From positions 1 through 64,000 of the forward strand of contig NZ_AMBZ01000011.1 of assembly GCF_000293805.1 (NCBI RefSeq): a stretch of 64,000 nt of DNA, given 5' to 3'. The DNA is from Paenibacillus alvei DSM 29. Its GTDB lineage: Bacteria; Bacillota; Bacilli; Paenibacillales; Paenibacillaceae. The notes under the pieces are model-generated. The model worked only from the letters and a program-made list of their open reading frames with translations. It searched no databases and was not told the DNA's origin. Position 1 is the stretch's first letter. Each line of letters starts with the position of its first letter. The translations under genes were made by a program, and so were the position numbers. This document shows positions 60,796 through 64,000 of the stretch, one piece after another.

Positions 60796-61694
60796 CCGGT
60801 ATCACCTCGCATTCTTTTAAGCTGCTCTAGCAAATCTATGACGTTATCATTGCCTTTCTCTTCGGGCGGAACGGTATCCGCCTCCGGGACAGAACCCGAC
60901 GCCTCCGCAGTGGGAACAGTGCCTTGCTTGGCGTGAAGATCGAATATAATTGGTGAGCAGCGTTTTAGTGACCTAATTTCATCACGTCCATGTTTCGGCT
61001 TGAATGTATCAAAGGACTGATCGATTCCACTTAATACAGTTCGAAGTGGTATGCGATCAGAAATATATTTGTCTATCTCCTCTTCGTCAGTATTTGAGAT
61101 GACAAGTCCTTTACCTCGACGTTGAAGATACTTAGCCGTAATTTGTGATCGATATTCTTGGACTGATATCTTTCGTTCAGAGTCAGCATCTGAATTATTA
61201 GGAATGGCATCCTGTTTCACATTCAGTCCAAGAATGGTTTCGATAGAGTCAGGACGACTATCTTTCTCATCATTCTTTTCATTCTCTTTATTCTTTACAT
61301 TCTTGTTTGTGTTCACTTGTTGTTCAGTTGTTGTTCGGTTGTTGTTCACTTGTTGTTCAATCTGTTGTTCACTTCCTTGGTACTCAGACCATGAAAGTAT
61401 TGATATTAAGCGGTTTTTGTTGCTGTTTTGTTGTTCAATTTGTTGTTCGATTTCGAACGATTTCAGAATACGTTGCACCTTACTTTCGTGAATGTTGAAT
61501 TTTTCAGCTATCGTTTTTCGCCCCGTTATTAGCTGCCCAGGTTGTAATGTAATTCGCTCTCCTGAGAACATCGTCTGATATTCTTTATGAGTCGCATTTA
61601 GGAGCAGATACATCCACACGGCGATATAGTCGCTATCCTTACATACCACTGGATTCTCTAGCGTTTTACGATGCAGTTTGATCCAGCCTTCCAT
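60792..61694 (-). CDS. Phage replication initiator (DnaD/winged-helix type)
   Basis: A 300-residue protein: a winged-helix N-terminal domain (residues 1-100; GWIKLHRKTLENP ... RKTIAEKFNIHESKVQRILKSFEI), a low-complexity Gln/Asn/Thr middle (about 80-150) and a C-terminal conserved helical part. Order initiator then DnaI loader is standard for Firmicute phages. The low-complexity middle is where the DNA carries an iteron array, so the origin is probably inside this gene. Confidence 0.85.
   Translation of the reverse strand: MEGWIKLHRKTLENPVVCKDSDYIAVWMYLLLNATHKEYQTMFSGERITLQPGQLITGRKTIAEKFNIHESKVQRILKSFEIEQQIEQQNSNKNRLISILSWSEYQGSEQQIEQQVNNNRTTTEQQVNTNKNVKNKENEKNDEKDSRPDSIETILGLNVKQDAIPNNSDADSERKISVQEYRSQITAKYLQRRGKGLVISNTDEEEIDKYISDRIPLRTVLSGIDQSFDTFKPKHGRDEIRSLKRCSPIIFDLHAKQGTVPTAEASGSVPEADTVPPEEKGNDNVIDLLEQLKRMRGDTG
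61317..61448. repeat. Iteron array TTGTTGTTC, probable phage origin
   Basis: TTGTTGTTC starts at 61317, 61328, 61339 and 61350 (11-bp period); a TGTTGTTC copy starts at 61363; two more full copies start at 61428 and 61440. An 11-bp period is not a multiple of three, so the same DNA is read as NNN, TTT and EQQ in the protein. This means the DNA repeat, not the peptide, is conserved. Confidence 0.75.
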
Positions 61695-61702
61695 ACCACC
61701 AC

Positions 61703-62032
61703 CTACTTGCTTTTTAATGCTGTGTTTATCACTCTTGCAACCATTCGTCGGAAGCGTATGCCCTCGGGCTTCTCGTCCATCCAGTCATGACAATCTGTGC
61801 AAAGGTGGAGCAAGTCCGTAACTTTTGTCTTCCATTCCAAATGCTTTCGGCCCGTGAGATGCGCTCGTTCTATTGCCCTTTTCTTGCCGCACAACTCACA
61901 GATGCCCTGCGATCTATCTTTCAATTCCGCATCCACAGACGGGCTTATATCACCCATCTGCTTCTGCGTTTGCTTTATACGTGTGCTCTTTGTCGCCTTA
62001 CTCTTCGACTGCGGATTGAACGGTAGATTCAT
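61703..62032 (-). CDS. HNH-type phage protein
   Basis: A 109-residue protein with the zinc-HNH pattern CELCGKKRAIERAHLTGRKH ... LLHLCTDCHDWMDEKPEG. Small HNH proteins of this type are frequent near phage recombination genes (NinG/Rap-like position). It overlaps the 3' end of recT by about 35 bp. Confidence 0.82.
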   Translation of the reverse strand: MNLPFNPQSKSKATKSTRIKQTQKQMGDISPSVDAELKDRSQGICELCGKKRAIERAHLTGRKHLEWKTKVTDLLHLCTDCHDWMDEKPEGIRFRRMVARVINTALKSK

Positions 62033-62957
62033 CACCACTCACCTGCTCATCCTCAAAAACTTTATAATCCACATCAAAGATATTGTCAGACTCAATTCCA
62101 TTGTCTTTTTTAGGCTTAAGAACTGCCTCGTCAAGCGCCAATTTCTCTTGCACTTCGATGCTGATTGGCATATATTTTGCCATTTCTTTGATGCATGTCT
62201 TTTTGCACATGCTGTCAAAATGGTCCACCCACGGCCCTGTTAGCTTCCCGTTATATTTGGATTTGGAGAACTTATTGGCATGCTGTAGACTTTGTTCAAT
62301 CGTCATTGTCGTGAAATCAAATGAACCATCCTTTAGCCGATACGCAGCATAATGCCGCACCGTCTTCCCCTGATCCTTTGGATTTCTGCTCTTAATCTCG
62401 TTTATGGCTTCTGCAATCATCAAATCCATGAAGCTACCATTTTGATCTGGTACAAAGTTGTCTAATAGATGAAGCATATCGAATGGAACATGTACAAGCC
62501 GTTTATCTTCTCCCTTGATGTACACAAACAAATCATTTTCATACACCGTCTCAGCGTATATTTTCGCCACATCACCAGTCCGCCGAATCAAATCTATTTG
62601 TCCTTTGTATCCAATTTGGAACTGACATTCCATCGTGCCAGTTTTGTTGTTATAGAATGGAACCAGGTAGGCGTGGCCTATTAAATTAGGTTCTAGCCCC
62701 AACGTTGCACAATTCATCACAGCCCCCACGATGGATGGCGGCGTACATTCTGTTAGTTTTGGAGTACGGCTAATCGCTGTTAATGTAATTCTGGCGAGCC
62801 GTTCTGGTGTCATATGTTTAGGAACCAATGACTTGATAGCAGGGAAGTTGTCTGCTAGTTCCTTCTTAATTATCAAATTGAAATTTTCAAACTTGGTATT
62901 CGTCTTCGCTGCCAATTGACTTGCTATATTTGATTGATCCACAGTTTTGTTCGCCAT
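61998..62957 (-). CDS. recT: RecT single-strand annealing protein
   Basis: A 319-residue RecT: PKHMTPERLARITLTAISRTPKL, VGAVMNCATLGLEPNLIGHAYLVPF, QIGYKGQIDLIRRTG and GPWVDHFDSMCKKT are classic. RecT anneals complementary strands exposed by the adjacent exonuclease. The C-terminus is acidic, as expected. Confidence 0.95.
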   Translation of the reverse strand: MANKTVDQSNIASQLAAKTNTKFENFNLIIKKELADNFPAIKSLVPKHMTPERLARITLTAISRTPKLTECTPPSIVGAVMNCATLGLEPNLIGHAYLVPFYNNKTGTMECQFQIGYKGQIDLIRRTGDVAKIYAETVYENDLFVYIKGEDKRLVHVPFDMLHLLDNFVPDQNGSFMDLMIAEAINEIKSRNPKDQGKTVRHYAAYRLKDGSFDFTTMTIEQSLQHANKFSKSKYNGKLTGPWVDHFDSMCKKTCIKEMAKYMPISIEVQEKLALDEAVLKPKKDNGIESDNIFDVDYKVFEDEQVSGDESTVQSAVEE

Positions 62958-63825
62958 TAATCGTTACCTCCAATCACATTGAACACCCTTGTTCCTTTTG
63001 CGTTTGACTTCCAAGTAAATGCCAAATCACCTTGCCAGTATGCACACTCTGCCTCGCCCATAATAGCTTTGATTTGATTCTTGGCCGTCACTTCTTGTTC
63101 AGTAGCATTCACTTTTGCTTTACGCGCTTCATACAGTTGTTGTATAATCGGGTAAACATCTTCTGCCAAGTTGATGGATACCGGCTGTGAAGTCGGGTAC
63201 ATCTCGCTCAGACGTGCCGTGTCTTGATGCGAGAAAGCTGGAGGGACTTTCGCCAGAACGTGGTTCTGCCAAAACTCACGTTCAACTGTAACCAAGTTGC
63301 TTATTAAGTCATCATCTCTTTCGATGACTCTCCATTGAAAGTCCCATCCTCCAATTAATACCGCTATGAACCATCTATCAGCGCCAGTAACGGCCATGTA
63401 ATGATTGCATTGTAAAATGTATTCGGTCGGCGCTTGAGTGCCTGACCAATCATCGCGTCCATATTCGGACGTGTTTTTTATTTCTAAGCCTGCATTCATG
63501 CCTGGTAGCCAGCGGTCTATATTTGCAAACATAAACTCATGTTCTGGATGTTGGAAGATGTAATTCTGCCGCCAAACCTTATAACCTGTATCTTCTGCGA
63601 ACCAGTCAGCTATGAAAGGTTCAAGCCTTCTACCTGCTGCCATCTTGGGATTATCTTCGATTGGCGGAATATCCCCTAGTTTGTCTAAGTAAACTTCTAC
63701 CGGTGATCTGTATCTGCTCATTCCACAGATCGCTGCAACGTCTGAACCGCCTATCCCTTTTTTCTCCACTCCAACCACTCGTCATGCGGCATATCCTTTG
63801 TGCTAATCAATCGAATGGCTTGCAA
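62957..63825 (-). CDS. YqaJ/lambda-type exonuclease (one-base frameshift near N-terminus)
   Basis: A corrected 289-residue nuclease: start TTG 63825 after GAGGTGAGG, then ISTKDMPHDEWLEWRKKGIGGSDVAAICG once the T6 run at 63758-63763 gains one base. Catalytic elements are GIGGSDVAAICGMSRYRSPVEVYLDK, AGLEIKNTSEYG (the D/E-x-K core) and an N-terminal RxEP-like RRLEPFIADWF. As written, the longer frame starts at 63778. It works with RecT, like Red alpha/beta. Confidence 0.9.
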
Positions 63826-63988
63826 GTTCCTCACCTCTTCGCTTGTTTAAATCCCTGTACCGCTGCCACTGCATCTCACTATCGAAAACAAACATCTCTT
63901 TCCCTCGATGGTTAGCAATTCTTCCACCAACCTGTGACAACCGCCAGTGATCGAATTTATCAGCGCTGTACGATATTCGAATTGGCAT
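63803..63988 (-). CDS. Small hypothetical phage protein
   Basis: A 61-residue protein (MPIRISYSADKFDHWRLSQV ... DSEMQWQRYRDLNKRRGEEL). GGGAGAATG precedes ATG 63988. Its last residues overlap the YqaJ start. No family recognised. Confidence 0.55.
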   Translation of the reverse strand: MPIRISYSADKFDHWRLSQVGGRIANHRGKEMFVFDSEMQWQRYRDLNKRRGEELASHSID

Positions 63989-64000
63989 TCTCATTCTCCC

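Noticed and set aside
61317-61448. CRISPR-like array
   Set aside because: Repeats are 9 bp with 2-4 bp spacers, inside a coding region; iterons fit much better. I saw no CRISPR array in the window.

Overview
The window comes from a spore-forming, low-to-moderate GC Firmicute, most likely Paenibacillus. The evidence is a sufCDSUB operon in Gram-positive order, a yhbH-spoVR sporulation pair, a YunC-type DUF1805 protein, strong AGGAGG ribosome-binding sites, and a conserved hypothetical that I associate with Paenibacillus. About 14 kb of host chromosome (roughly 3.3-17.6 kb) lies between two prophages, both of which run off the window.

Region 1 (1 to about 3.3 kb) is the right end of a first prophage. 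It holds a partial Bro-N antirepressor, a DUF771 protein, divergent Cro-like and CI-like XRE regulators facing each other across five ACGTCA repeats, an ImmA-type peptidase and a tyrosine integrase whose gene ends next to the suf operon.

Region 2 (3.3-17.6 kb) is host core. It contains the Fe-S assembly operon sufC-D-S-U-B, dps with a PerR/Fur-type box, a DUF1805 protein, a membrane GGDEF-EAL protein, a DUF423 membrane protein, a YgbA-family cysteine-rich protein, an SRPBCC/ArsR pair with twin operators, a type I methionine aminopeptidase, yhbH, and the first ~58 codons of spoVR.

Region 3 (about 17.62 kb to the right edge) is a large contractile-tailed prophage inserted into spoVR, an arrangement like the skin and SPbeta elements that split sporulation genes. 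Going inward from spoVR it carries: a complete agr-type quorum-sensing cassette (kinase-less AgrC-like sensor, AgrB, AgrD, LytTR-like regulator); small regulatory and accessory genes, an SOS-boxed yolD homologue and an ATP-dependent DNA ligase; a divergent XRE switch driving a run of mini-genes; an adenine methyltransferase; a lysis cassette (amidase, holin, XhlA); PBSX-like tail and baseplate genes; head genes with a P22-like coat, SPP1-like portal and minor head protein, and terminases; an Acb2-like anti-CBASS gene; an ArpU late regulator; many small early genes; two more methyltransferases; a phage sigma factor; RecU; a DnaI-like loader and an initiator with an iteron array inside its gene; and RecT plus a YqaJ exonuclease. 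From 25.99 kb rightward almost everything is transcribed leftward, early genes to late genes to lysis to the spoVR junction.

A feature that affects every gene call: at about sixteen places a clearly homologous protein is split, or two are joined, by one base in a short homopolymer (mostly a missing A/T). These affect both phage genes and housekeeping genes, including sufD. I read most of them as uncorrected sequencing indels rather than gene decay, and I give merged coordinates. One frameshift, in the tail assembly chaperone (A_AAA_AAC), is instead a genuine programmed signal.
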